Shown in pieces: positions 1 to 9,844 of a stretch of 25,831 nt of DNA; within the stretch, counting starts at the first letter, position 1; each line of letters opens with the position of its first letter. The position numbers were made by a program, and so were the translations under genes. The DNA lies in the NCBI GenBank assembly GCA_002245135.1, contig NGBS01000685.1:1-25831 (forward strand), written 5' to 3'. The DNA is from Proteromonas lacertae. Its lineage: Eukaryota; Sar; Bigyra; Opalinata; Proteromonadidae. The notes beneath the pieces are model-generated. The model had not been told where the DNA came from, ran no database searches, and saw nothing but the letters and a program-made list of their open reading frames with translations.

Positions 1-50
1 AGAGAAGAAAGGACAGAAAGGAGGATGTGGCCAGAAGGACGTCCTTTCTG
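1..50 (-). repeat. AAGGACGTCC structured repeat, copy 1
   Basis: This is the reverse complement of the element at 23744-23797 and is related to 25332-25404. It holds the palindrome AGGACGTCCT and complementary AGAAAGGAC/GTCCTTTCT segments that can pair around a pyrimidine-rich loop. Here it marks the outer end of the left arm and lies downstream of the minus-strand PWWP-PHD gene. Its function is unknown. Confidence 0.6.
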
Positions 51-410
51 CAACTCAGATATATAGTATAATATTAAAAGAGAAGAGAATAATAAGAACA
101 GATTGTAATAAACAATAAAAAATTAATATTTCAATGATAATAATAATATAATATATAACTTATTAAATAGTCCTTATTATTAATTAGTTTTACTCTTAAT
201 AAATAATTAAAAAGACATAAAATATAATTATATTCATTGTTATTATATTTATATTTATTTTACTGAATTTGATTGAAAGAATAGTAAAATAATCAATAAT
301 TATTAACAGTAGTTATTTAGAGTTACAGAATGAATTGTTCTTCTTGTACTGTGTCCTCAGAATGAATTATTCTTAGTAAAAAAAATTATATATACTCTTT
401 TGTTATTCAT
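51..410. other. AT-rich 3' flank of the PWWP-PHD gene, no gene seen
   Basis: Low-complexity AT-rich DNA, shared with 23384-23745 in the other arm. A short internal repeat is visible: AGAATGAATTGTTCTT and AGAATGAATTATTCTT at about 327-374. No coding potential is recognised. Confidence 0.6.
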
Positions 411-1647
411 TTATTCAACTTTCTTTTTCTTCAAAGGTATAACAACATCATCTTCACTAACATATTCAGCTTCTTTTCTTTCTCTCTATTTCATTATATT
501 TATAATATAATTATACATATTTTTTGCATACATCACAAATAAAAGATATATTTCTATTATTCTTTAATATATTTTTATCAACTCCACAACAACTGTAATG
601 ATATGCTATAATATTTATATATATTGTTATACGTAAACAACAGTTATTACAATGTATATATTTTTTCATTTCATCACCATCTTTTCTATATTGAAAACAT
701 TTACAACATCCTATTTTCGATTCAACTAGAATCTCTTTTCTTTCTTCCTTTTTACATCCACTGGCATACTAATATATATTATAATATAATACATAAGCTT
801 GTCTATATGCTTCATTAAGATTTTCATCTTTTATTATTCTCTCCATATTTTTATTATTTGTTATATTGTTAAATGGACTTAGCTGAGATGAATCTGTAAT
901 AATACTAATAATAATAATAATACAAAATATACAAAGCATCTTCATCATCTTCATCATTAAAACATCTTATCACTATTTTATCTTCACTTTTATTATTCTC
1001 AAATTCTCTTTTTGTTTCTTCTGGAATATCTTTTATATCCATTATTAAGCAAGGCCATATTAACTTTTCATACCATACAACTGCATATAATCTATTTTTA
1101 TATGTATCTTCTTTTGTCTTGGAAGCTTCTTTATCACTATTACTTGATTCATCTTTTTCAACACCTAATAGATCATTTTCATTCTTTCTTTTTCTTTTTC
1201 TATCAACTGGTGGTGATTCTCTTATTTTATCTTCCACTATTCTCAATGAATCATCATCATTTATCTCTACAGCTCTCTCTCCATCAATATCACAATTTAT
1301 CTTATCAAATATGTCCATATTAACTTCTGGACTACATTCTCTCAAATCTACATCAAACTCTATTCCACTATTCATTTATATTTATATTTATTATACTATA
1401 TTTCATTGTGTCCAAAATATCGAACACCTAATATTTTGGGATTCTTTTCTATCAATCTATCAAATTTATCTTGATTTTTTCTATCTAGACGTTCACGTGG
1501 TATAATAAGACATGGAACAGCTTTAGGAATACACCAAACTATGTTATACAATCTAAACTATTAAATATTATCACTATACTTTATGTACGATGCTAACTCA
1601 CTTAATTTATTTGGTAGTGTTGAGGATAATCTCTTGTGAAAATCCAT
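411..1647 (-). CDS. Tandem PWWP plus PHD-finger chromatin reader, left-arm copy
   Basis: This is the mirror copy of the gene at 22146-23383, with the same seven-exon structure and the same predicted 356 residues. The one-base length difference lies in an intron. At least two residues differ, both around the second intron: Asn for Ser, and Gly for Arg. The order is PWWP-1 (VWCIP ... VRYFGH), a charged lysine/acid-rich linker, PWWP-2 (AVVWYEKLIWPCLIM), then a Cys4-His-Cys3 PHD finger and a basic tail. Such proteins normally bind methylated histone tails and DNA in the nucleus; that role is inferred from the domains. I find no break in this copy. The start at 1647 is the only ATG that lets PWWP-1 be read through the first intron. 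Confidence 0.8.
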
Positions 1648-1836
1648 CTATAGCTCAAAATCGATCAAAATATTAAAAAATAACGAATAAATGCAAGCTT
1701 TTGGTTTGAAATAACAATATTTTTAATTTTTTTCTTTACTTAATAATAATAATATAATCTAATACAACTTTTATTTAAATGTAAAATCTTTACTATTACC
1801 ATTTGAAGAACGTACAATTGCATTTTTTATTATTTC

Positions 1837-2215
1837 TAGGTTATTTACGAGTACTTTTCGTAGTTGATGTTGCTCAACAAGATTATTTAATAACAGTAAC
1901 AGATATTAATGGTGTAACAATCAGAATAGAATTTATAGCAAAGAAATGTCCAGCAAATGGTGGTTATCCAGAAACTTTAGTAGGAGATGTATTTATGTAG
2001 ATGGAAATGCAGTTTGACAATCTCCAATCGATGAATGTTCAGGAAGTATAGTTGGTTTACTAATTGGAATAATAATTGGTTGTATAATTGTCGGAGGAGT
2101 TTTATTCTTAGGAGGTTATTGTATTTATGTTCGAATAGGTGGAAGAACAAAGCATGTTAGAAAAAACAGCTGAACAAATAGTTGATACTTTGAAAAATAC
2201 AGGTGTGAGAATATA
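1837..2215 (+). pseudogene. Adhesin 3'-end fragment (membrane-anchor region)
   Basis: The sequence is homologous to the last 0.4 kb of the large adhesin gene (18615-19062). It covers the final He_PIG strand (DYLITVTD), the Cys-rich KKCPANGG segment, the Gly-rich transmembrane helix and the GGRTKH tail. It is 5'-truncated, has lost about 50 bp in the Cys-rich region and is frameshifted before the membrane helix, so it cannot make an anchored protein. A near-identical copy lies inverted in the other arm. It is a relic, or possibly a donor for gene conversion of the intact gene. Confidence 0.82.
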
Positions 2216-2261
2216 TCATACTTTGATAGTTATTATTTCATTTTATTATTTATTTACTTCT

Positions 2262-2325
2262 AGTTGATTCATCTACACACACATTTCCTCTCACTTTCAT
2301 TTTCACAATCAAACACTTTATGTTT
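2262..2325 (+). repeat. Shared 5' element upstream of the CHHC copy
   Basis: A roughly 60-bp element beginning TTGATTCATCTACACACAC and continuing through CTCACTTTCATTTTCACAATC. The same element lies upstream of every CHHC copy (19110-19172, 21470-21530) and of the SPOC/TND gene 5' ends (2948-3005, 20815-20872, and in part 5219-5262). It is always in the sense orientation of the following gene. A shared promoter or 5'-leader is the simplest reading. Confidence 0.5.
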
Positions 2326-2350
2326 CAGGTCATTCAATACAGAAAAAAAA

Positions 2351-2482
2351 ATGAAAATCATTTATTATGTTGTTCAAGGTAGATTGGATTCATACATCAG
2401 GTATGATATGTGTCCATATAGTAATGATCATATAATTGATATAAAAAACGTTAAAAGATCATATAAAAACATGTCCAAATAA
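2351..2482 (+). pseudogene. CHHC zinc-finger mini-gene, frameshifted copy
   Basis: A copy of the 55-residue CHHC gene seen intact at 19198-19365 and 21275-21442. The first Cys/His pair (DMCPYSNDH) remains, but one-base indels in short homopolymers change the N-terminus and destroy the second half, so the final His and Cys-Pro are lost from the frame. It lies directly after an adhesin-tail fragment, as the intact copies do. Confidence 0.72.
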
Positions 2483-2549
2483 TTCAGACAATATTCACAA
2501 TTATAAAAGAAGTGAATGAATGGCAGAGGTAGAGTAATAGAATATAATA

Positions 2550-2905
2550 AAATTACATATTATCATTCGTGATTTTTGTAAAATAATCCAATTATCTCAT
2601 CCAGTTTTTCAATACTCATCAGTTTTTTTCAAATATCACATACTAACATACTTTTTTATATTTCACAGGATTTAACAATCTTTCATATCCTTTTCTATAT
2701 GCACTAGAGTAAGGCATAATATAAAATAAAACGTAATGAGTTTAACGGTGAGCTTCTTCTAATTATTTATAACTAAAATCAATTTTGACTTGAAGTAAGT
2801 AAATTTTTGTAGTACAAAAATTCACTTTGAATAAATAATTTCATAACATAAAATTTTTCTATCGGATTTACATTATATTTTCTTAATTTATTACTATCTT
2901 TAGAG
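2550..2905 (-). pseudogene. Decayed SPOC-domain C-terminus, left arm
   Basis: Read on the minus strand this matches the C-terminal half of the SPOC gene at 19435-19860. It includes the LFIQ segment and the PYSSxxRKGYERLL-like stretch. Internal deletions, including much of the GKLYLFPK region, and many frame changes leave no reading frame. A near-identical mirror copy lies at 20892-21240. It sits head to head with the TND half that follows, as though an inverted duplication had joined two incomplete SPOC genes. Confidence 0.72.
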
Positions 2906-2947
2906 AATGAATAGGACTGTTAAAAATTATTTATTTATTTGCTTCTA

Positions 2948-3005
2948 GTTGATTCATCTATACACACATTCTTTCTCACTTTCATTTTCACAATCAACAA
3001 CACTT
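2948..3005 (+). repeat. Shared 5' element upstream of the SPOC/TND fragment
   Basis: Another instance of the TTGATTCATCT...CACTTTCATTTTCACAATC element, here about 170-225 bp upstream of the TND start codon. Finding it before both the CHHC and SPOC genes, which otherwise share no sequence, suggests common control. Confidence 0.5.
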
Positions 3006-3173
3006 CTACGATTTCTACATCAATAATATGTTATATATCTTACATATACTAATTATTTCATCTAATTTTCGTTTCATTCTTCTTACTTTTGCAATAAAAT
3101 GAAAATGAAATCTAACAAGATCTGAGTCAAGTATATAATAAATTCCTATTTGAATTATTATTTGATAAAACTA

Positions 3174-3660
3174 ATGAATAGAGATATGGAGTTGCTTACT
3201 AAATTAAAGGAAGAGATAGAAGATGCAATGATTGAGAAGGTATAACTATTTGATAGTAAAATATTAGAACGACAACCTACTTTATGCTTCAGTTCAAGAG
3301 TTGATGAAGATTACAGTAACAGAAGATATGTTGAAGGTATTAATATACTTTTAATGGTGTTTATTAGAAGAGTGAGTTAGAAGAGTTAATAAAAGAGAGT
3401 ATAATAGAGTCAGAAGAAGCATTTATAAGAGAACACTATTGTTTACAAAGCTTATATAGAGATTTAATCGATAAATGGGTAAAAGAGATGAAAAGTAAGT
3501 CAACTTCTTCAATTTGTTTATCAAAAGTTGGAAGAGAGAATTGAAGAATGAAACAGCAGTTGATTTAGAATACAATTCAAGCGATTGTGACAAACAAGAT
3601 AAACAATTAAAATGTAGTGATGATGAAGAAAATATGATAAATAATAGTTGTATACACAAT
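3174..3660 (+). pseudogene. TFIIS-N-like (TND) 5' half of the SPOC gene, left-arm copy
   Basis: Starts at ATG 3174 and carries two phase-0 introns, 3240-3267 and 3337-3367 (28 and 31 nt, GTAT...TAG), at the same sites as the full-length gene. The spliced product begins MNRDMELLTKLKEE and reaches the helical YRDLIDKWVKEM end of the TND. A one-base deletion near 3535 then shifts the frame. Similarity to the SPOC gene stops near 3660, before the zinc knuckle, and unrelated sequence leading into a PWWP-PHD copy follows. It is a truncated relic or the 5' part of a chimera. Confidence 0.75.
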
Positions 3661-3869
3661 GAATTTAAAGATAAGGAGAAAACTGAAAAAATGTCTATAA
3701 TATATGTAATGAAAATAGTAAATCTTCTCACCAAAATCTAGAATGTGATAGAGTTGATGAAATTGGTAAAGAATGTCCAGAAGAAGGTATGAAAGAAATT
3801 CATTTACCACTACCAATTGATATAAAAAGAAACAATAAAAGTATTGTGAATATTAAAAACGGAAAATTT

Positions 3870-5030
3870 GTGATAAAGAAGTTTCCAAGACAAAAGAAGA
3901 TACATATAAAAATAGATTATATACAGTTGTATGGTATGAAAAGTTAATATGGCCTTGCTTAATAATGGATATAAAAGATATTCCAGAAGAAACAAAAAGA
4001 GAATTTGAGAATAATAAAAGTGAAGATAAAATAGTGATAAGACGTTTTAATGATGAGATGATGAACATGCTTTGTATAATATATATATGTATTATTATTA
4101 TTAGTATTATTACAGATTCATCTCAGCTAAGTCCATTTAACAATATAACAAATTATAAAAATATGGAGAGAATAAAAATGGATGAAAATCTTGGATTTGC
4201 ATATGCTACAGCTTATGTATTATATATAATTATATTATTAAAATTATAGTATGCAAGTAGATTTGAAAAAGAAGAGAGGAAAAAATATTTATTTGAAACA
4301 GAAATAGGATGTTGTAAATGTTTAAAATATGATCCAGATGATGATGATGATGAAACGGTAAATAGAATTTATTGTGATATCTGTTGTTTACGTATAACAA
4401 TATATATATAATATTATAGCATATCATTACAGTTGTTGTGGAGTTGATAAAAATATATTAAAGAATACTAAAATAAAAGATATTTCATATATTTGTGAGA
4501 TATGCAAAAAATATTATGTATAAATATAATTATATTATAAATAGAGAGAAAGAAAAGAAGCTGAAGTAGTTAATGAAGATACAACACATACATCACAAAG
4601 AGGAAAGAAAAGAAAATTAGTGAGCCAATATCAGAAGAAGAAGAAAACAAGAAGGCAAAACTGAGTGATAATTATAAGAAATTTAAAACAGTATATACAT
4701 AATCTATTATATTTATTAAGCAGAATTTAAATAAAATAAAAACAAAAGGATCAACAGATGTTAGTGAATTAGAGAAATTTCTAGAAGAATATTGGTGTTG
4801 TTTTAGTAAAAAAAAATACATAAATTTGACATATAATAAACTAAAAGAAGTATAATTATTCTATATATATTTAGATATTGAATAGTGAGTTGAATGATGA
4901 TTTAAAAAAGAAATTAAAAATATATTTAACTGATTATTCACATAAACAGTATAATAATTCCATTTATTGATATAATAGTGATACTCCTTCTATATTGAAA
5001 ATGGTTGATAAATTGACAAGAAACTATTGA
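3870..5030 (+). pseudogene. Third PWWP-PHD paralogue, 5'-truncated and frame-damaged
   Basis: From about 3872 it tracks the arm gene: PWWP-2 (TVVWYEKLIWPCLIM), then exons separated by GTAT...TAG introns, then a complete PHD finger (CCKC, CDIC, YHYSC, CEIC). Unlike the arm copies it continues past the PHD into an acidic linker (EPISEEEEN) and a helical C-terminal region (ELEKFLEEYW ... LNSELNDDLKKKL), resembling the TND/IBD helical bundles that accompany PWWP in LEDGF-type proteins. That last comparison is tentative. PWWP-1 is missing, one base is lost before the first retained intron, and an in-frame TGA lies at 4968-4970 before the final stop near 5030. The gene is therefore probably dead, but it preserves the ancestral C-terminus. 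Confidence 0.7.
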
Positions 5031-5220
5031 GTAAATAAACGGTAAAAACTTAATCATTTTCATAATTATGATGTATTTTTGAAACAAAATTATGAGAACT
5101 CATTCTCACACTAATAATAACCAACATGAAGCTATACATGTGACTTTTCAATATTTTTTCAACAAAATTAAGCTGATAAAAGAATATGCTGGGCTACACA
5201 AGAATAACTTATACTTACAT

Positions 5221-5900
5221 ACACATTCTTTCTCACTTTCATTTTCACAATCAACAACACTTCTACGATTTCTACATCAATAATATGTTATATATCTTTA
5301 CATATACTAATTATTTCATCTAATTTTCGTTTCATTCTTCTTACTTTTGCAATAAAATGAAAATGAAATCTAACAAGATCTGAGTCAAGTATATAATAAA
5401 TTCCTATTTGAATTATTATTTGATAAAACTAATGAATAGAGATATGGAGTTGCTTACTAAATTAAAGGAAGAGATAGAAGATGCAATGATTGAGAAGGTA
5501 TAACTATCTGATAGTAAAATATTAGAACGACAACCTACTTTATGCTTCAGTTCAAGAGTTGATGAAGATTACAGTAACAGAAGATATGTTGAAGGTATTA
5601 ATATATTTTTAATGGTGTTTATTAGAAGAGTGAGTTAGAAGAGTTAATAAAAGAGAGTATAATAGAGTCAGAAGAAGCATTTATAAGAGAACACTATTGT
5701 TTACAAAGCTTATATAGAGATTTAATCGATAAATGGGTAAAAGAGATGAAAAGTAAGTCAACTTCTTCAATTTGTTTATCAAAAGTTGGAAGAGAAGAAT
5801 TGAAGAATGAAACAGCAGTTGATTTAGAATACAATTCAAGCGATTGTGACAAACAAGATAAACAATTAAAATGTAGTGATGATGAAGAAAATATGATAAA
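5221..5900 (+). repeat. Direct repeat of 2964-3641 (5' flank and TND half of SPOC gene)
   Basis: About 680 bp almost identical to 2964-3641 and, inverted, to 20150-20830. It begins inside the shared 5' element and ends abruptly in the acidic linker (DEENMIK), where unrelated sequence starts. The sharp edges mark a segmental copy rather than slow divergence. Confidence 0.88.
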
Positions 5901-5903
5901 GTA
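5432..5903 (+). pseudogene. TND 5' half of the SPOC gene, truncated copy
   Basis: ATG 5432 starts the same MNRDMELL frame, with both small introns and the whole TND in frame. It lacks the extra base found in the full-length gene at about 20330 and the deletion found at about 3535. It then ends within the acidic linker at a TAA just past the repeat edge, so the zinc knuckle and SPOC domain are absent. If expressed it would give an isolated TND of about 140 residues. Confidence 0.65.
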
Positions 5904-6013
5904 AATCAGGAAGCAGGAATAATATTATATATAGTAGGATAGTTTGTATTAAACAAATGTTACTCAGTAAGTAATTAAAAACGATTTTAACAAAATAATA
6001 CTCGCCGACAGAT

Positions 6014-6036
6014 ATAGGTTTTACCTAAAAACCTAT
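6014..6036. other. Perfect 9-bp hairpin
   Basis: ATAGGTTTT and AAAACCTAT flank a five-base loop, just beyond the edge of the 5221-5900 direct repeat. It may be a scar of the duplication or chance. No function can be assigned. Confidence 0.35.
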
Positions 6037-6125
6037 AGGTTACTTATTTATACAATTCTGAATTAAATACTTTTCAATATGATTCTAAGATTTTCAATAG
6101 AAGAAATAAATAGTTAAATATTATA

Positions 6126-6690
6126 TTAAATGTTAGAAACTAAACTATTAGAATTATATTCATTTACAATATCTTCATTTCCAAGTTTTATTAACAATCT
6201 TTCTAATTCTTTTCTATTTTCTTTTTCATTTTCTATAGAAACATATTCGTAAACAGAACCAATTATCTAATAGTTATCATAAATAATAATAATACATTTA
6301 TAATAAGATGCATAAATGTAAAAGCTATAGTAACTGCTACTGATATATTGGAAACAGCATCATTTATTGAAACTAAATAGTCTTCTATACAATTACATCC
6401 ATTTTCTTTTAGGAAATTACACTATATTATAAATATAACATATTATACTTTATTAGATTCATCATGGTTTATACAACATTTTTCATATGTCTCAGAATAA
6501 TTGGAGATATTACAAAGAAGACTGTATACAAAAATGTATAAGTTTATTACAAAGATAATAGAAGGAATTATATATATGAATGCATCATAACCTTTTTTCT
6601 TTTTTTCTTTAAATTTGCACAATAATCTTTTAAAAACTGATTGAATAAATCAATAGAATGATTGAAAAGACTAGTTTAATGATATAAAAA
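6126..6690 (-). pseudogene. Tetraspanin relic
   Basis: On the minus strand a hydrophobic segment (IPSIIFVINLYIF), the large extracellular loop with CC (YEKCCINHD) and the later GC pair (KENGCNC), and a last membrane helix (AFTFMHLIINVLLLFM) can be read through a 27-nt GTATAA...TAG intron at 6422-6448. A short tail ending at 6126 follows. The Cys pattern and its match to the ORF at 9845-10242 (both have SNKCNF after CC) identify a tetraspanin. The first helices and the tail are in other frames, with at least two frame breaks, one in an A-rich run. It probably encoded a four-helix membrane organiser and is now broken. Confidence 0.6.
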
Positions 6691-6773
6691 TCCCTTGAAA
6701 ATAAATTAAAACCAATTTTGCTAGTATGAACTAATTCATATATACACTCTCCTACATATAAGGCTGATAAAAT

Positions 6774-7007
6774 CTAAAATGTCATATATATATATATATA
6801 TACACTCAATATTCCACAAAAACAGTTAAGCTTTAGATAATAATCTGATAATTCTTTACAAATGAGAGTGCCAACAAATATATTTGGATTTTTCCTTAAC
6901 CTTTCTTTAATATAGTCTTTTCCATTTTTTTCAATTAATTCTTTTAAACTACCTAATTTATCATTTTCAAATACATCATATGTTATCTTACCTTCATTTT
7001 CTAACAC
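6774..7007 (-). CDS. Unrecognised exon-like reading frame
   Basis: A 77-codon open frame without ATG at its start. It is preceded by CATAG, which would serve as a 3' splice site. Its composition (ENEGKITYDVFENDKLG ... KERLRKNPNIFVG) looks protein-like, soluble and charged, until a repetitive TATATA tail. No family is recognised and no upstream exon was found. It may be an orphan exon of a decayed gene in the minus-strand block. Confidence 0.3.
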   Translation of the reverse strand: MLENEGKITYDVFENDKLGSLKELIEKNGKDYIKERLRKNPNIFVGTLICKELSDYYLKLNCFCGILSVYIYIYMTF

Positions 7008-7663
7008 TATGAGAATTTTCTAAGTGCTTTTTTTGTCTTTTTTGTTATTTATCTCAGCAACTAAAAGGAATTAGAAAATAAAAATTTCACAAATTGTGAC
7101 TAATGTTATAAGGTCTATGAAAATATACTTAGTTACTATATTACCTGATTTAGGTAATTTTTTCATTTGTCAGTTTATTTAAATTAATTTTCTAGATATT
7201 ACTAAATTACATCATATATTTTTGATTTTAATAATTATTAACTCAAAATTCTGTCTTTATCACTCAAAAAATGAATTTAAAAAAACAAAAAAGTTCGTGA
7301 GATTTGAGTCAAAATTGGACATTTTTGAGCTTTTTAGCCGAAGGAGGAATCATATTTAAATGGCTTTATAAGATTTTCCGGGAAATGGGATTTGCAAATT
7401 TTTAGTATGCTTATTTTTTGAATAGGAGGTGAATGGTATTTGAGTGGTAATTCCATATTTTCGTAATTTTATTGGATTACAACATAATATATCAGGTATC
7501 TATTTTGTAGTAATAATATTTTTAACTAATTCATCCTAATTATGGAGATATTCCTAAAAGTACATAGAATCAATAGGTGGTGTATATGGTTGTATAATAT
7601 TATATAAACACAATAAATAAATATAAAATACTTAAAATTACTTCTACAGTACTTTAATTCACT
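7008..7663. other. No gene recognised
   Basis: AT-rich spacer. The only notable string is GAGATTTGAGTCAAAATTGG near 7299, which shares TTGAGTCAA with the promoter-like motif before the SPOC genes and at 9757. No open frame with protein-like composition was seen on either strand. Confidence 0.5.
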
Positions 7664-8395
7664 TCATTCTCTTCTCTTCTCTTCTATACTGATAGTATCC
7701 TTTAAATACTGATTGTTACTGTTATAAGAATCATTAAATAGTTCCTTAATCTGATCTGAATAACATAGCTTCATATCATTCACATTATATCTATCATACT
7801 GATTTTTCTTTAACATTCCATTTACACATCTTCTTAAATTATTACTATAACAAGATGGTAATTCCTTTATTTCTTTATACACTATTAACAATATAATATA
7901 ATATACTAATTAAATATTCAATTTCTTTGTATTATTTGAAAGGTAAGTTAAATTTCATCATACAATATAATACTACTCCTAATGACCAAATATCCACTGG
8001 ATAATTATATTTCTCACTTCGTAATATCTCTGAAGTTAATAAATCACCAATTTTAGGGTTGTTTTTCTCATCTAGAAATATGTTAGAAGGTTTTAAATCT
8101 CTATGCATAATATAATATGATGATATACTTTTCTTTGAATTGATATATTCTATCAGTTGATCTAAATCACCATTTGCTATACATTCCATTGCAATATTTA
8201 ACCTCTACATAAAAACTAAAATATATATACTTTGTTCTACAAAAGTGTTGTAATAATGAAGGAAATTGGAATGGATAAGTCTTCTTAATATTAATACTTC
8301 TTGAATTGCTTGTTTACGATTTGCTACGGTTAATATCTTCACTTTCCAAACAACTTCAAATACTCCATTTCCCATTTGACTAACAAAAGTTAAGC
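7664..8395 (-). pseudogene. NEK-like protein kinase relic lacking its activation segment
   Basis: On the minus strand the pieces run in kinase order: glycine-loop-like GNGVFEVVWKV, a helix-C region (RKQAIQEVLILRRL), the hinge, catalytic loop HRDLKPSNIFLD, then PKIGD. This jumps straight to SEIL, then PVDIWSLGVVLYCM and a C-lobe end (LPSCYSNNLRRCVNGMLKK). The DFG motif through the activation loop is deleted and the ATP-binding lysine region is shortened. An in-frame stop follows LPFK, before a plausible 25-nt intron. The best resemblance is the NEK family. It cannot be an active kinase and is probably a dead gene. Confidence 0.72.
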
Positions 8396-8525
8396 TTAAA
8401 ATTATACAGCCAGGAATATAGACACCAGTTTGTAGTGGGCTGCAGATTGTGGTCTAAAAACATATATGAAACAAACTACTCATACATTATTCTTTTAATC
8501 ATAAATAGATTTTTGTTGTTATATA

Positions 8526-8714
8526 TTACATGGTGTTAGGGTTAGCGTTCCATGTTACAATTACTATATCTCTGATTACTTTCTGACTAGTGAATGTGGA
8601 TAAACTAATGTATTCAAAAATATTTAAATTACATCCTCTGTAAGTTGTTCCTGTGAAATAAGAATAGAATTTACAAGATATCCTACATTCTATGTTAACA
8701 ATGATGGTTTTCTA
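8526..8714 (-). CDS. Short cysteine-containing open frame, unrecognised
   Basis: About 62 codons open on the minus strand, with IECRISCKF, a central RGCNLN and a beta-strand-rich end (VIRDIVIVTW) before TAA at 8526. The composition suggests an extracellular fold, and the frame lies just upstream of the kinase relic on the same strand. It could be an exon of the same decayed gene, for example a receptor-type ectodomain, but nothing proves it. No start codon or splice partner was identified. Confidence 0.25.
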
Positions 8715-9028
8715 CATATCTAAAAAATATATTAACAGTTATACATCCTCTACTTTTCTAACACATATATTAATTAGTTATTGACATTAAAAATCTAGAA
8801 ATTCTTAAAACTTCTAAAACATTATTAAGGCTAAATTACTAATATAAAGCTATATAAAATAAGCCTCATTTTCAATATACTCATAAATTATTATCTATCA
8901 ATATACTACCATTTTATTTTCATGTTTCTCGTTTGACAGTATCGTAATTAACACCACTATATCTAATTAGCTTATGTTTTCGAATATTTATACTCACCAA
9001 TCTAAACATAATTATTTATTAAATATAT
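8715..9028. other. No gene recognised
   Basis: AT-rich spacer with stops in all frames. Nothing was identified. Confidence 0.5.
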
Positions 9029-9331
9029 CTAATCTGCTGATTGAGGATTTTCTTTTTTTGTTTCTGTTTTATGGTGATTTATGAATTTATATTCGTTACT
9101 GTAAATGACAATACACTTAAAATTTTGTATTTTTGTATTAACTATATCATGTTTTATCTCTGTATATACTATTATTTTAAGTGAATTTATATAATCTACA
9201 TAATTTATTTTAAACAATAAATAGATTCTTTTACATTTTATACTTATAACACCTCTTTCAATCTCTAATTTCTCTAATTTCACATAGAACAATAAAACAA
9301 AATATGCAAAACAATTAACACATGTTGATAA
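9029..9331 (-). CDS. Unrecognised exon with one predicted membrane segment
   Basis: Open on the minus strand from a TAG splice-like site at about 9332 to TGA or TAA near 9029. The N-terminal part is hydrophobic (CFAYFVLLFYV) and is followed by a basic, isoleucine-rich region and a polar tail (KTETKKENPQSAD). There is no ATG before the membrane segment, so if real it is a terminal exon. No family is recognised. Confidence 0.3.
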   Translation of the reverse strand, partial: LSTCVNCFAYFVLLFYVKLEKLEIERGVISIKCKRIYLLFKINYVDYINSLKIIVYTEIKHDIVNTKIQNFKCIVIYSNEYKFINHHKTETKKENPQSAD

Positions 9332-9844
9332 CTAATAAAACCAATTAAGTGCATCCTTTTAATGAAATCGAAAATCTTCAAATTAAAAATTAATTGAACA
9401 ACGCAATTTACAATTTATAAAGGTTTCGCACAATAGGTTAAAGTAAATGACATTATAAAAATATATGAATCCTAAAGAGCAAAAGAATTGCTAATTAAAC
9501 TGTGGATTGTTTATAGAATGTACTTTTTATAATAAAAATTCATTATAACTGTGTATCTTAGCAACTCTTAATAGTTTTTATGGTTATATAACTTCTGATT
9601 AAAAAATGTCAAAAATTAATTTTTGTTATTTTATGCTCATTTGAAACTAGGACACGATATCAGTAAGTATACAAAATTTATTTCCAAACTCAAACTACAA
9701 CATAACGAAAAAACGAAAAGAAAATAGTATAAAAGTGAAAATTAGACAAGCCCGATTTGAGTCAAGTATGTAAGTCCTATTTGCAAAATAGTTTTGAATT
9801 CTCATAGTGAACATTTTTCTGGTAAAATGAATATAAACCATCTA
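9332..9844. other. Non-coding spacer with a SPOC-promoter-like stretch
   Basis: No gene recognised. Positions 9733-9785 resemble the 5' flank of the SPOC/TND genes (see the separate entry). Confidence 0.45.
9733..9785 (+). promoter_or_regulatory. Promoter-like block shared with the SPOC/TND genes
   Basis: Contains GAGTCAAGTATGTAA then TCCTATTTG. The SPOC/TND 5' flanks at about 3104-3152, 5363-5410 and, on the minus strand, about 20645-20690 contain GAGTCAAGTATATAA then TTCCTATTTG, about 20-50 bp before their ATG codons. The match extends upstream through an AAAxTGAAA block. No gene follows here, so this is either a solo promoter remnant or a broader genomic repeat. Confidence 0.35.

Larger units (their letters stand above)
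1..3660. repeat. Left arm of a 3.66-kb inverted repeat
   Basis: Read in reverse complement, this stretch matches 20140-23797 almost base for base. Position 1 pairs with 23797, and homology fades near 3660. Differences seen are scattered substitutions and 1-2 base indels, for example TGGCC against TGGAGCC at the outer end and a one-base length change in an intron of the PWWP gene. The arm reaches the window edge, so its true outer limit is unknown. It contains an intact PWWP-PHD gene plus fragments of the adhesin, CHHC and SPOC genes. The near-identity implies recent duplication, ongoing gene conversion or a collapsed assembly. Confidence 0.93.

Noticed and set aside
1012-1505. Long plus-strand open frames opposite the PWWP-PHD gene
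   Set aside because: They are antisense shadows rich in Leu/Phe/Tyr/Ser. The spliced minus-strand gene explains the conservation.
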